64,000 nucleotides of DNA from Ramlibacter sp. PS4R-6 (GCF_037572775.1 NZ_JBBHKA010000001.1:2356001-2420000), one strand, 5' to 3'. Shown: positions 1 to 7,999, numbered from the stretch's first letter. Translations and numbers: made by a program. Notes: generated by a model not told the origin, from the sequence alone.

Positions 1-1276
1 CGGCGGTGCGCGCGGCGTCGCCGCGGAAGAAGGGCTTGACCAGGTTGGGCAACGCCTCGGGCGCCACGCCCATGCCGTGGTCGCGCACCTTCAGCAGCAC
101 CCATTCGTTGCGCGGCTTGGCGGCAATGTCCACCACCGCGATGCCGGTCTCCGGCGTCTTGCCGTAGCGGCGCGCGTTCTCGAGCAGGTTCGAGATGACG
201 CGGGCCAGCTCCACCTCGTCGGCCATCACGTACAGTCCCTTGGACACGTCGAGGTTGATCTTGATGTCGCCGTGGTCCTGCAGCGAGTACAGGCAGGCCT
301 CGATCACGTCGTTGAGCAGCACGGGCTTGAGCTCCGCGTGGTCGGGCCGCGCGTAGTCGAGGAACTTGTCGATGATGGCGTCGAGCTGGTCGATGTCGGC
401 GGCCATGTGCTCGCGGGCGTCGGCGTCGGCGACGCTCATCTCCGTCTCCAGGCGCAGCCGGGCGAGCGGCGTGCGCAGGTCGTGCGAGATGCCGGCCAGC
501 ATCACCGCACGGTCCTGCTCGATCTTGGCCAGCTGCTGCGCCATGCGGTTGAAGCCGATGTTGACCTCGCGGATTTCGCTGGTCACGGCCTTCTCGTCGA
601 GACGGCTGGCGTCGAAGTCGCCGTCGCGCACGCGGCTGGCGGCGAAGGACAGCTGCTTGAGCGGGCGGTTGATCAGCCTCGCGATCAACGCCGCACCGGC
701 GAGCGACAGGCCGGCGGCGGTGATCAGCCAGATCAGCCAGGTGCGGCCGCCGACGCTGGACAGGCGCGAGCGGTCGAGCAGCATCCAGTACTGGTCCTGC
801 TCGATCTTGAAGCCGATCCACAGGCCCACCTCGCGGTTGACGCTGGAGGCCATGATCGTGCCGGGGCCCAGGCGCGTCACCAGTTCCTCCATCACCCGCT
901 CGTCGAGTTCCCCGGGGATGAAAGTGGCGTAACGGTCGGTAGGCTCGCGCGGCACGATGCGCACGCCTTCCTGGTCGGCCAGGGTCTTGATCAGCGATAC
1001 GCGTGCGATCGAATCGGAGTGCACGAGCGCGGCGCGGCTCAGGTTCACGAGCGATGCGATCTGCTGGGCCGTCTGCACCGCGCGCGGCTCGAACTCGAGC
1101 GCGCGGAAGGTCTGCAGCCACGCGACGATGGAGCCGACGAGCAGCAGCGACAGCAGGAAGAAGGTGCGCCAGAAGAGCGACAGGCCCAGGCGCGGGCGCA
1201 TGTCCAGGGGCGCTGGCGCGGTCTCCAGCGGCGCAGGGCCGGTGACGTCGATGCTCGTGGTAACCCCTCGGATCAT
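1..1276 (-). CDS. envZ: EnvZ-type sensor histidine kinase (C-terminus cut by window edge)
   Basis: Membrane sensor kinase that would phosphorylate the OmpR-type regulator encoded just upstream. Reading the minus strand gives a first membrane segment at about residues 35-57 (after SLFWRTFFLLS), a periplasmic part, a second segment near 175-198, a HAMP linker, and a dimerisation/phosphoacceptor box SHDLRTPLARL with His at about 265. The N-box NLLENARRYG lies near 367 and the start of the G-box DHGMGV near 398; the rest of the ATPase domain lies beyond base 1. The ATG at 1276 has a GAGGA Shine-Dalgarno at 1285-1281. An in-frame ATG at 1201 (MRPRLGLSLFW) is an alternative start closer to the usual family start. 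The 25-residue N-terminal extension between them is Pro/Thr-rich. The kinase type is secure; the name rests on the pairing with OmpR. Confidence 0.88.
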   Translation of the reverse strand, partial: MIRGVTTSIDVTGPAPLETAPAPLDMRPRLGLSLFWRTFFLLSLLLVGSIVAWLQTFRALEFEPRAVQTAQQIASLVNLSRAALVHSDSIARVSLIKTLADQEGVRIVPREPTDRYATFIPGELDERVMEELVTRLGPGTIMASSVNREVGLWIGFKIEQDQYWMLLDRSRLSSVGGRTWLIWLITAAGLSLAGAALIARLINRPLKQLSFAASRVRDGDFDASRLDEKAVTSEIREVNIGFNRMAQQLAKIEQDRAVMLAGISHDLRTPLARLRLETEMSVADADAREHMAADIDQLDAIIDKFLDYARPDHAELKPVLLNDVIEACLYSLQDHGDIKINLDVSKGLYVMADEVELARVISNLLENARRYGKTPETGIAVVDIAAKPRNEWVLLKVRDHGMGVAPEALPNLVKPFFRGDAARTA

Positions 1277-1283
1277 GCTGTCC

Positions 1284-1310
1284 TCGATGACAGCTTCATT
1301 CTGTCATCGA
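1284..1310 (-). promoter_or_regulatory. hairpin abutting the envZ ribosome binding site
   Basis: A perfect 10-bp inverted repeat (TCGATGACAG at 1284-1293 and CTGTCATCGA at 1301-1310) with a 7-nt loop lies in the 63-nt gap between ompR and envZ. On the minus-strand mRNA its 3' arm shares the last two bases with the GAGGA ribosome binding site of the ATG at 1276. There is no U-tract, so it is not an ordinary terminator. It could limit kinase translation relative to OmpR; that role is inferred. Confidence 0.5.
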
Positions 1311-1339
1311 AGCGCAGACTCGTCATTCGGGGGTTGCGA

Positions 1340-2071
1340 TCAGGATGCCCCGTCCGGCACGAACACGTAGCCCACGCCCCACACCGTCTGGATGTAGCGG
1401 GGGGAGGCGGGGTCGGCCTCGACCAGCTTGCGCAGGCGCGACACCTGCACGTCGAGGCTGCGGTCGAAAGGCTCGAACTCGCGGCCGCGGGCCAGCTGGG
1501 CCAGCTTCTCGCGCGACAGCGGCTGGCGCGGGTGGCGAACCAGCGCCTTGAGCATGGCGAATTCGCCGGTGGTCAGGGGCAGCTCCTCGCCGTTCTTGCG
1601 CAGCGTGCGTGCGCCCAGGTCGAACTGGAAGGGGCCGAAACCCACCACTTCGTTGTCGCTCGACGGTGCGCCGGGCGCTTCCTGCGCGGGGCGGCGGCGC
1701 AGCACGGCGTGCACGCGGGCCAGCAGTTCGCGCGGGTTGAAGGGCTTGCCGAGGTAATCGTCGGCGCCGACTTCCAGCCCGACGATGCGGTCCACGTCCT
1801 CGCCCTTGGCGGTGAGCATGATGATGGGGGTGCGGTCGTTGGCCGCGCGCAGGCGGCGGCAGATGGACAGGCCGTCCTCGCCGGGCATCATCAGGTCGAG
1901 CACGATCAGGTCGGCCGTTTCGCGCAGCATCAGGCGGTTCAGCGCCTTGCCGTCCTCGGCCAGGATCACTTCGAAGCCTTCCTGCGTCAGGTAGCGGCGC
2001 AGCAGGTCGCGGATCCGCGCGTCGTCGTCGACGACGAGGATCTTGTCGGTTCGGGCTGCGGCTTGTGTCAT
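1340..2071 (-). CDS. ompR: OmpR-family response regulator
   Basis: DNA-binding response regulator of 243 residues. The receiver domain (about 10-125) has the acidic cluster VVDDD at 13-17, the phosphoacceptor Asp59 in IVLDLMMPGEDG, and the conserved Lys in GKPF near 109. The C-terminal winged helix (about 145-240) ends with the typical YIQTVWGVGYVF motif. It is the first gene of a two-gene operon with the sensor kinase, 63 nt apart. Inverted copies of CATTTGTAACA in the upstream region suggest autoregulation. In this lineage the pair is generally annotated OmpR/EnvZ, but the genes it controls cannot be read from the window. Confidence 0.93.
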   Translation of the reverse strand: MTQAAARTDKILVVDDDARIRDLLRRYLTQEGFEVILAEDGKALNRLMLRETADLIVLDLMMPGEDGLSICRRLRAANDRTPIIMLTAKGEDVDRIVGLEVGADDYLGKPFNPRELLARVHAVLRRRPAQEAPGAPSSDNEVVGFGPFQFDLGARTLRKNGEELPLTTGEFAMLKALVRHPRQPLSREKLAQLARGREFEPFDRSLDVQVSRLRKLVEADPASPRYIQTVWGVGYVFVPDGAS

Positions 2072-2088
2072 GTTGCTCCAGTCAGAGG

Positions 2089-2170
2089 CATTTGTAACAG
2101 AGCCGATTTTGAGGGGCTGAACGGTGGGCGTGCGGCGTTTTTCAGTAGGCCTGACACAGTGTTACAAATG
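2089..2170. promoter_or_regulatory. 11-bp inverted repeat pair between ompR and the divergent secreted-protein gene
   Basis: CATTTGTAACA at 2089-2099 and its exact complement TGTTACAAATG at 2160-2170 are separated by 60 bp in the 170-bp divergent intergenic region. Their TGTAACA core resembles the core of enterobacterial OmpR sites. The first copy is 18 bp upstream of the ompR start and the second about 70 bp upstream of the small secreted-protein gene. Binding by OmpR is an inference. Confidence 0.45.
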
Positions 2171-2241
2171 TTGCGGCGCGGCGCAACGGTTCACCGGATG
2201 AGCGTGAACGTTGCATCGCTGGAGGCGTTAAATGACCATCC

Positions 2242-2469
2242 ATGAAACCGTGCCTCATCCTTGGCGCCTTCCTCGCAATCGCGGCAGTCGCGACTGCAGC
2301 GCCGGTGCCGGGGACCCGCGGGCAGCAGGTCGTGGATGGCAAGGCGGGTGCCCCGCGCGTCTTGCCGCAGGCACAGCCGTCCGCGCCGGTGCGGCACCTG
2401 AACGACCAGGAACGCGCCGAACTGCGCCGGCAGCTGCAGCAATTCAACCAACAATACCGCCGCCCATGA
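2242..2469 (+). CDS. small secreted protein, 75 aa, unknown function
   Basis: Short protein beginning MKPCLILGAFLAIAAVATAA, which reads as a signal peptide cleaved near residue 20. The mature part is about 55 residues, rich in Pro, Gln and Arg, with a predicted short helix DQERAELRRQLQQFNQQ at the C-terminus. I do not recognise a domain. Its TGA overlaps the ATG of the SIMPL-domain gene by four bases (ATGA), so the two are probably translationally coupled and may act together in the periplasm or envelope. The upstream GGAGG at 2220-2224 is rather far from the ATG. It is the first gene of the operon divergent from ompR. Confidence 0.62.
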   Translation: MKPCLILGAFLAIAAVATAAPVPGTRGQQVVDGKAGAPRVLPQAQPSAPVRHLNDQERAELRRQLQQFNQQYRRP

Positions 2470-3164
2470 AGCTCGTGCGTACCCTGGCGATCGCGTTTGC
2501 GGCGATCGCGTGGACCGGCCTTGCCGCTGCGCAGGCCCAGCCTCCACAGAACGTCCTGAACCTGTCCACCACCGGCACGGTGGAGGTGGCACAGGACCTC
2601 ATCACCATCAGCCTGGCCGCGTCGCGCGACGGGCCGGACGCAAACGGCCTGCAAGCCCAGCTCAAGTCACTGCTCGAAGCGGCGCTGACCGAAGCGAAGA
2701 AGTCGGCGCAGCCGGGCCAGGTGGACGTGCGCACGGGCCTGTTCAACGTCGGCCCGCGCTACACCACCGGCGGCAAGATCGACGGCTGGCGCGGCACGGT
2801 GGAGCTGGTGCTGGAAGGCCGCGACTTCGCGCGCATCACGCAGGCGGCCGGCAAGATCCCCGGCATGACGGTGGCGAGCGTCGCGTTCGGGCTCAGCCGC
2901 GAGCAACGCGCCAAGGTCGAAGGCGACGCACAGCACATCGCCATCGAACGCTTCAAGGCCAAGGCCACGGAGTTGGCGCGCAGCTTCGGCTTCGCGGGCT
3001 ATACGTTGCGGGAAGTCAGCGTGAATTCGAACGACTTCACGCCGGGGCCGCGGCCGATGATGATGGCGCGCGCCGCGCAGAGCGCCGAGTCGTCGCCGGT
3101 GCCGGTCGAAGCCGGCAAATCCGCCGTCACGGTCACCGTGTCGGGATCGGTTCAGTTGAAATAG
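2466..3164 (+). CDS. SIMPL-domain (DUF541) periplasmic protein
   Basis: Protein of 232 residues with a signal peptide of about 23 residues (MKLVRTLAIAFAAIAWTGLA then AAAQ). The rest matches the SIMPL/DUF541 (BP26/OMP28-like) pattern: an N-terminal STTGTVEVAQDLITISL strand, GRDFARITQA in the middle, FGLSREQR, and a C-terminal VTVTVSGSVQL strand. Members are exported, form oligomeric rings in some bacteria, and have no settled biochemical role. The start ATG at 2466 overlaps the preceding stop; longer readings upstream are only the previous gene in another frame. The family call is made from memory of the motif pattern, without a profile search. Confidence 0.82.
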   Translation: MKLVRTLAIAFAAIAWTGLAAAQAQPPQNVLNLSTTGTVEVAQDLITISLAASRDGPDANGLQAQLKSLLEAALTEAKKSAQPGQVDVRTGLFNVGPRYTTGGKIDGWRGTVELVLEGRDFARITQAAGKIPGMTVASVAFGLSREQRAKVEGDAQHIAIERFKAKATELARSFGFAGYTLREVSVNSNDFTPGPRPMMMARAAQSAESSPVPVEAGKSAVTVTVSGSVQLK

Positions 3165-3169
3165 ACCGT

Positions 3170-3997
3170 ATGCTGCACGCGATGAGCGTGCTGCTGCACA
3201 TCTCCGATACGCATTTCGGCACCGAAGACCCGGCCGTCGTCCTGGCGCTGCAGGCTTTCGCGCACGAGCTCAAGCCCGACGGGCTCATCTTCTCCGGTGA
3301 CATCACGCAGCGCGCGCGCTCGGCGCAGTTCTCTGCCGCGCGCAGTTTCTGCGAGTCGCTGCGCATTTCGAAGATGCTCGCGCTGCCGGGCAACCACGAC
3401 ATCCCGCTCTACAACGTCTTCGCCCGCATCGCGATGCCTTACCGCGGCTACAAGAAGGCCTTCGGCGGCGAACTGGAACCGGTGATGGAACTGCCCGACG
3501 CCATCGTCGTCGGCGTGAACACCACGCGGCCCGAGCGGCACAAGGATGGCGAAGTCTCGCCGCAACAGGTCGCGCGCGTGGTGGAGTTGCTGAAAGGCAT
3601 GCCGCGCGACAAGCTGCGCGTGGTGGTCACGCACCAGCCCGCTTGCGTGCTGCGCGAAGAGGACGAGGACGACCGGCTGCACGGCGGCCACGAGGCCGTC
3701 ACCGCCTGGTCCGACGCCGGCGCGGACCTGGTGCTCGGCGGCCACATCCACCTGCCGTACGTGACGGATGTCTGCGCGGTGGTGAAGGGCGCGAAGCGTG
3801 CGATGTACTGCCTGCAGGCCGGCACCGCGCTGTCGCGCCGCGTGCGCCACAACACGCCGAACTCGATCAACGTGATCCGGTGGGCGTCACCCGTGTCCGG
3901 CGAAGCCCGCACCTGCAAGGTGGAACGCTGGGACTACGACCTGGCGGATGCGCGCTTCGAGATGACGCACCCGTACGACCTGAAGCTCGGCGCGTAG
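3170..3997 (+). CDS. metallophosphoesterase (calcineurin-like, CpdA-type)
   Basis: Binuclear-metal phosphoesterase of 275 residues. The metal-binding blocks appear in order: SDTHFG (Asp13, His15), FSGDIT near 44, LPGNHD near 75, VVTHQP near 160, and GGHIH near 195. This is the class III layout that includes the cAMP phosphodiesterase CpdA and many enzymes of unknown substrate. A second in-frame ATG at 3182 (MSVLLHISD) is an equally good start. The gene follows the SIMPL gene by 5 nt and ends back to back with bdhA on the other strand (stops at 3997 and 3998). The substrate is not predictable here. Confidence 0.85.
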   Translation: MLHAMSVLLHISDTHFGTEDPAVVLALQAFAHELKPDGLIFSGDITQRARSAQFSAARSFCESLRISKMLALPGNHDIPLYNVFARIAMPYRGYKKAFGGELEPVMELPDAIVVGVNTTRPERHKDGEVSPQQVARVVELLKGMPRDKLRVVVTHQPACVLREEDEDDRLHGGHEAVTAWSDAGADLVLGGHIHLPYVTDVCAVVKGAKRAMYCLQAGTALSRRVRHNTPNSINVIRWASPVSGEARTCKVERWDYDLADARFEMTHPYDLKLGA

Positions 3998-4768
3998 TTA
4001 CTGCGCGGCCCAGCCGCCGTCCATGTTCCACGCCACGCCGCGCACGTTCTTCGCGGCATCGGAGCAGAAGAACACGGCGAGCTCGCCCAGCTCTTCCGGC
4101 GTGGTGAACTGCATCGAGGGTTCCTTCTCGCCGAGGAGCTGCTTGGTCGCTTCCTCGTTGGAGAGTTTCAGCGCGGCCGCCTTCGCGTCGACCTGCTTCT
4201 GCACCAGCGGCGTCAGCACCCAGCCGGGGCAGATCGCGTTGCAGGTGATGCCCGTGGTGGCGTTCTCGAGCGCGACGACCTTGGTGAAGCCGACGATCGC
4301 GTGCTTGGAGGCCACGTAGGCCGACTTCTGCACCGAGGCGACCAGCCCGTGCACGGATGCGACGTTGATGATGCGGCCCCAGTTGGCCTTCTTCATGGCC
4401 GGCAGCGCCAGGCGCGTGGTGTGGAAGGCGCTGGAGAGGTTGATGGCGATGACCTGGTCCCACTTTTCCGGCGCGAAGTCCTCGACCGGCGCGACGTGCT
4501 GGATGCCGGCGTTGTTCACGAGGATGTCGACGCGGCCGAACTCGCCGGCGGCGAACTTCATCATTTCCTCGATCTCGCCCGGTTTGCTCATGTCCGCGCC
4601 GTGGTACGCCGACTTGACGCCGAAGGCTTCCACCTGCGCCTTGGGGCCGTCGACGTCGCCGAAGCCATTGAGCACGATGTTCGCGCCCTGGCGGGCGAGC
4701 GCCTTCGCGATGCCCAGGCCGATGCCGCTGGTCGAGCCGGTGACGAGTGCGGTTTTGCCCTTCAGCAT
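3998..4768 (-). CDS. bdhA: 3-hydroxybutyrate dehydrogenase (SDR family)
   Basis: NAD-dependent oxidation of D-3-hydroxybutyrate to acetoacetate, the first step after release of monomer from polyhydroxybutyrate. The 256-residue length is standard. The cofactor motif TGSTSGIG is at 10-17, NNAG near 85, and the catalytic set is Ser138, Tyr151 and Lys155 (SVHGLVASVQKSAYVASK), a pattern characteristic of 3-hydroxybutyrate dehydrogenases rather than generic SDRs. The ATG at 4768 is preceded by GGAGA, and longer upstream readings lack a ribosome binding site. It is divergent from an alpha/beta hydrolase gene, with a cluster of TGCGGC hexamers between. A PHB regulator (phaR) elsewhere in the window fits a PHB-storing organism. 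Confidence 0.9.
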   Translation of the reverse strand: MLKGKTALVTGSTSGIGLGIAKALARQGANIVLNGFGDVDGPKAQVEAFGVKSAYHGADMSKPGEIEEMMKFAAGEFGRVDILVNNAGIQHVAPVEDFAPEKWDQVIAINLSSAFHTTRLALPAMKKANWGRIINVASVHGLVASVQKSAYVASKHAIVGFTKVVALENATTGITCNAICPGWVLTPLVQKQVDAKAAALKLSNEEATKQLLGEKEPSMQFTTPEELGELAVFFCSDAAKNVRGVAWNMDGGWAAQ

Positions 4769-4808
4769 GATGGTCTCCGTACTTGAACTAGGATACGAAA
4801 AAATGGGT

Positions 4809-4847
4809 GCGGCGCAGCCGCAAAATGTTGCCGCACAGTATGCGGCG
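4809..4847. promoter_or_regulatory. four-copy TGCGGC hexamer cluster (possible operator)
   Basis: In the 100-bp spacer between bdhA and the alpha/beta hydrolase, the hexamer TGCGGC or its complement occurs four times: 4809-4814, 4818-4823 (inverted), 4831-4836 (inverted) and 4842-4847. These make two adjacent inverted repeats with 3-bp and 5-bp centres, ending 21 bp before the hydrolase ATG. The arrangement could be an operator or alternative RNA hairpins; no known binding protein is implied. Confidence 0.35.
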
Positions 4848-4868
4848 GTTTGCCCGCTTTTTCCTTCC

Positions 4869-5804
4869 ATGACGGTCCCTACGCTGAACTACGTACCTTG
4901 CCCCGACCCCAAGGGTGGGCATCGCATGGCGTACTGGCAATGGGGCGACGCCGCGGCGCCGCACGTCGTCGTGTGCGCGCACGGGGTCTCGCGGCAGGGG
5001 CGCGATTTCGATGTGCTGGCTCAGGCGCTCGTCGGGCGGGCCGGCGGCAAGCTGCGCGTGGTGTGCCCCGACGTCGTGGGCCGCGGCAAGAGCGACTGGC
5101 TCCAGGACCCGATGGCCTATGGCGTGCCGACGTACGTGGCCGACATGCTCGCGATGCTCGGGCTGCTGCACAAGCAGGCTCCCATCCAGACGCTGGACTG
5201 GGTCGGGACCAGCATGGGGGGGCTGATCGGCATGGGCCTGGCCGGCACCCCGAACCTGCCGCTTCCCGTGCCGGTGCGCCGCATCGTCTTCAACGACGTC
5301 GGCCCGGCGATCCAGTGGTCGTCGCTGGAGCGGATCAAGGGCTATCTCGGCAAGACCGGGCGGTTCGAATCGGTGCAGCAGGCGGCCGATGCCATGTGGG
5401 CTGTCTCGACGTCCTTCGGCCCCCACACCCCCGAGCAGTGGATGGCGCTTTCCGCGCCGATGGTCAAGCAGCTCGAGGATGGCGCCTACACGCTGCATTA
5501 CGACCCGGCCATCGCCGAGCCGATCAAGGCCCTGACCCGGGAAGCCGCCGCGCAAGGCGAGACCGCGCTCTGGCAGGCCTACGACAACATCAAGGCCCGC
5601 GTGCTCCTGACGCGCGGCGCCGATTCCGACCTGCTCGCGAAGGAAACCGCGCTCGCGATGACCAAGCGCGGCCCGCGTGCGAGCCTGGTCGAATTCGCCG
5701 GCGTGGGCCATGCGCCCACGTTCGTTTCCGACAACCAGGTCGAGGCGGTCGCCTCGTTCCTGCTCGATCCTTCCGATGAAAAGCCTGCTGGCAGAACAGG
5801 TTGA
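4869..5804 (+). CDS. alpha/beta fold hydrolase
   Basis: Serine hydrolase of 311 residues with the alpha/beta hydrolase layout: an oxyanion-hole segment CAHGVSRQGRDFD near 36-48, the nucleophile elbow GTSMGG with Ser115, a lid region of about 70 residues, an acid near RGADSD, and the catalytic His in GVGHAP near 286. The substrate could be an ester, a lactone or a hydroxyalkanoate oligomer; divergent placement beside 3-hydroxybutyrate dehydrogenase makes a PHB-related role possible but unproven. The ATG at 4869 follows a weak TTCC-rich leader. The 3' end overlaps the relA start by 29 nt in another frame, so the two are likely cotranscribed. Confidence 0.82.
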   Translation: MTVPTLNYVPCPDPKGGHRMAYWQWGDAAAPHVVVCAHGVSRQGRDFDVLAQALVGRAGGKLRVVCPDVVGRGKSDWLQDPMAYGVPTYVADMLAMLGLLHKQAPIQTLDWVGTSMGGLIGMGLAGTPNLPLPVPVRRIVFNDVGPAIQWSSLERIKGYLGKTGRFESVQQAADAMWAVSTSFGPHTPEQWMALSAPMVKQLEDGAYTLHYDPAIAEPIKALTREAAAQGETALWQAYDNIKARVLLTRGADSDLLAKETALAMTKRGPRASLVEFAGVGHAPTFVSDNQVEAVASFLLDPSDEKPAGRTG

Positions 5805-7965
5805 CGGCCAGGTCCCGGAGCTGATCGCCGCCACCGAGGAGGCGCTGCCCCAGCAGGCCAACGCGCTGGCGCGCACGCGCGCCTTCGCCGAGCCATTGAT
5901 CGCCCACGAGACGCTGGACACCGGCGAGAACACGCTCGCGCACGCCGATGCGGTGGCGGCAATCCTCAAGTCCATGGGCGGCTCGGAGGCGATGCAGGCC
6001 GCGAGCTATCTCGTCTACGCCTGCGCCTACCTCAACAAGCCCGAAGAGGTCATCGCCAAGGCCTTCGGCGAGAGCTACGCCAAGCTCGCCACCGAGACCA
6101 ACAAGCTGGTGCGCATCCAGCAGCAGACACGCGTCGCGCAGGACGAGGGCGAGGAAGAGGCGAAGGCCCGCACCGAGACCGTCCGCAAGATGCTGCTGGC
6201 CTTCTCGCGCGACCTGCGCGTGGTGCTGCTGCGCCTGGCCTCGCGGCTCGCGACGCTGCGCTGGCACGCGGCCAACAAGACTGTCGCGCCCGAGGGTGTG
6301 GCGCGCGAGGCCCTGAACGTCTTCGCGCCCCTGGCCAACCGCCTGGGCATCTGGCAGGTGAAGTGGGAGATGGAGGACCTGGCCTTCCGCTTCCTCGAGC
6401 CGGACACGTACAAGCGCGTGGCGAAGATGCTCGACGAGAAGCGCACCGAGCGCGAGCACTACGTCGAGGACCTGCGCTCCGGGCTCGAAGGCGAGCTGCG
6501 CGCCCAGGGAATCGCCGCCAGCGTCTACGGGCGACCCAAGCACATCTACAGCATCGTTCGCAAGATGCGCGGCAAGGACCTGGACTTCGCCCAGGTGTTC
6601 GACATCCGCGCGCTGCGCGTCATCGTTCCGGAGGTGAAGGACTGCTACGCGGCGCTGTCGTGGGTGCACCAGCAGTTCACGCCGCTGGTCGAGGAGTTCG
6701 ACGACTACATCGCCAAGCCCAAACCCAACGGCTACCAGTCGCTGCACACCATCGTGCGCGACGCGCAGGGCCGCGCCATCGAGATCCAGATCCGCACGCA
6801 GGCGATGCACGAGCACGCCGAGCACGGCGTGGCCGCCCACTGGGCCTACAAAGAGGCGGGGCAGAAGGGCTACTCCGGCGTGTCCGCCAGTGGCGAGTAC
6901 GACGCGAAGATCGCCGTGCTGCGGCAGCTGCTCGCGTGGGAGCGCGACCTGTCGGGCGCGGCCAAGGGGCTGTTCGAGGACCGCATCTACGTGCTGACGC
7001 CCGACGCCGCGATCGTCGAGCTGCCGCAGGGCGCGACGCCGGTGGATTTCGCCTACAGCGTGCACACCAGCCTGGGCCACCGCTGCCGCGGCGCGCGCGT
7101 CGACGGCGCGATGGTGCCGCTGAACACGCCGCTGAAGAACGGGCAGACCGTCGCCGTGGTCGCGGCGAAGGAGGGCGGGCCTTCGCGCGACTGGCTCAAC
7201 CCCGAGCTGGGCTTCCTCGCGAGCCATCGCGCCAGGGCCAAGGTGCGCGCCTGGTTCAACGAGCAGCTGCGGCACGAGACCGTGGCGCGCGGCCGCGAAC
7301 TCGTCGAGAAGCTCCTGCAGCGCGAAGGCAAGACCGCCGTGAAGCTGGAGGACCTCGCCGAGCAACTGGGCTTCAAGTCGGCCGACGACCTGTTCGGCGT
7401 GGTCGGCAAGGACGAGTTCTCGCTGCGCAACATCGAGACGGTGCTGAACCCGCCGGCCGCCCCGCTGCCGCAGGACGAGTTCCTGCTGAAGAAGCCGCGG
7501 CCCGCGGCGCGCGAACCCAAGGGCGGCGTGCTGGTGGTGGGCATCGATTCGCTCATGACGCAGCTGGCGCGCTGCTGCAAGCCCGCGCCGCCCGATTCGA
7601 TCGCGGGCTTCGTCACGCGCGGCAAGGGCGTGAGCATCCACCGGCGCGACTGCCCGAGCTTCCACGAGCTCGCGACGAAGGCGCCCGAGCGCGTGATCGA
7701 CGTGCAGTGGGGCGCGCGGGGCGCGTCGGACGCGGTCTACCCGGTGGACGTGAGCGTGGAGGCCGCCGACCGGCAGGGCCTGCTGCGCGACATCTCCGAA
7801 GTGTTCGCCAAGGAGAAGATGAACGTGATCGGCGTGCAGACCACCTCGGTCAAGGGCACGGCGTGGATGACGTTCACCGTCGAAGTGGCCGATGCGAGCA
7901 AGCTGTCGAAGGTGCTGGCGCTGGTGCGGGACGTGGCCGGCGTGCAGCGGGCACGGCGCCGCTGA
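5776..7965 (+). CDS. relA: RelA, (p)ppGpp synthetase I
   Basis: Stringent-response enzyme of 729 residues that makes (p)ppGpp from GTP/GDP and ATP on stalled ribosomes. The N-terminal hydrolase-like domain lacks the His-Asp pair found in SpoT (the region reads AASYLVYACAYLNK), so it should be inactive. The synthetase domain (about 240-370) has YGRPKHIYSI and EFDDYIAKPKPNGYQSLHT, the acidic EFDD being typical of RelA rather than SpoT. Next come TGS (about 398-460), the Cys-containing LARCCKPAPPD region near 597, and a C-terminal ACT domain (about 657-729). The ATG at 5776 lies inside the 3' end of the hydrolase gene. No spoT is in the window. Confidence 0.94.
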   Translation: MKSLLAEQVDGQVPELIAATEEALPQQANALARTRAFAEPLIAHETLDTGENTLAHADAVAAILKSMGGSEAMQAASYLVYACAYLNKPEEVIAKAFGESYAKLATETNKLVRIQQQTRVAQDEGEEEAKARTETVRKMLLAFSRDLRVVLLRLASRLATLRWHAANKTVAPEGVAREALNVFAPLANRLGIWQVKWEMEDLAFRFLEPDTYKRVAKMLDEKRTEREHYVEDLRSGLEGELRAQGIAASVYGRPKHIYSIVRKMRGKDLDFAQVFDIRALRVIVPEVKDCYAALSWVHQQFTPLVEEFDDYIAKPKPNGYQSLHTIVRDAQGRAIEIQIRTQAMHEHAEHGVAAHWAYKEAGQKGYSGVSASGEYDAKIAVLRQLLAWERDLSGAAKGLFEDRIYVLTPDAAIVELPQGATPVDFAYSVHTSLGHRCRGARVDGAMVPLNTPLKNGQTVAVVAAKEGGPSRDWLNPELGFLASHRARAKVRAWFNEQLRHETVARGRELVEKLLQREGKTAVKLEDLAEQLGFKSADDLFGVVGKDEFSLRNIETVLNPPAAPLPQDEFLLKKPRPAAREPKGGVLVVGIDSLMTQLARCCKPAPPDSIAGFVTRGKGVSIHRRDCPSFHELATKAPERVIDVQWGARGASDAVYPVDVSVEAADRQGLLRDISEVFAKEKMNVIGVQTTSVKGTAWMTFTVEVADASKLSKVLALVRDVAGVQRARRR

Positions 7966-7974
7966 GAGGCCTGC

Positions 7975-7980
7975 TACAAT
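7975..7980 (+). promoter_or_regulatory. -10 element for tRNA-Val
   Basis: TACAAT lies 20 nt before the tRNA 5' end, just after the relA stop. It matches the sigma-70 -10 consensus in five of six positions. No clear -35 element is visible in the end of relA. Confidence 0.45.
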
Positions 7981-7999
7981 CACGGGCTCGACGAATCCC

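Noticed and set aside
77-2245. A 722-codon plus-strand open frame across the sensor kinase and ompR
   Set aside because: It is antisense to two genes with clear conserved motifs. Long antisense frames are common at this GC content, and its His/Val/Arg-rich composition matches no family.
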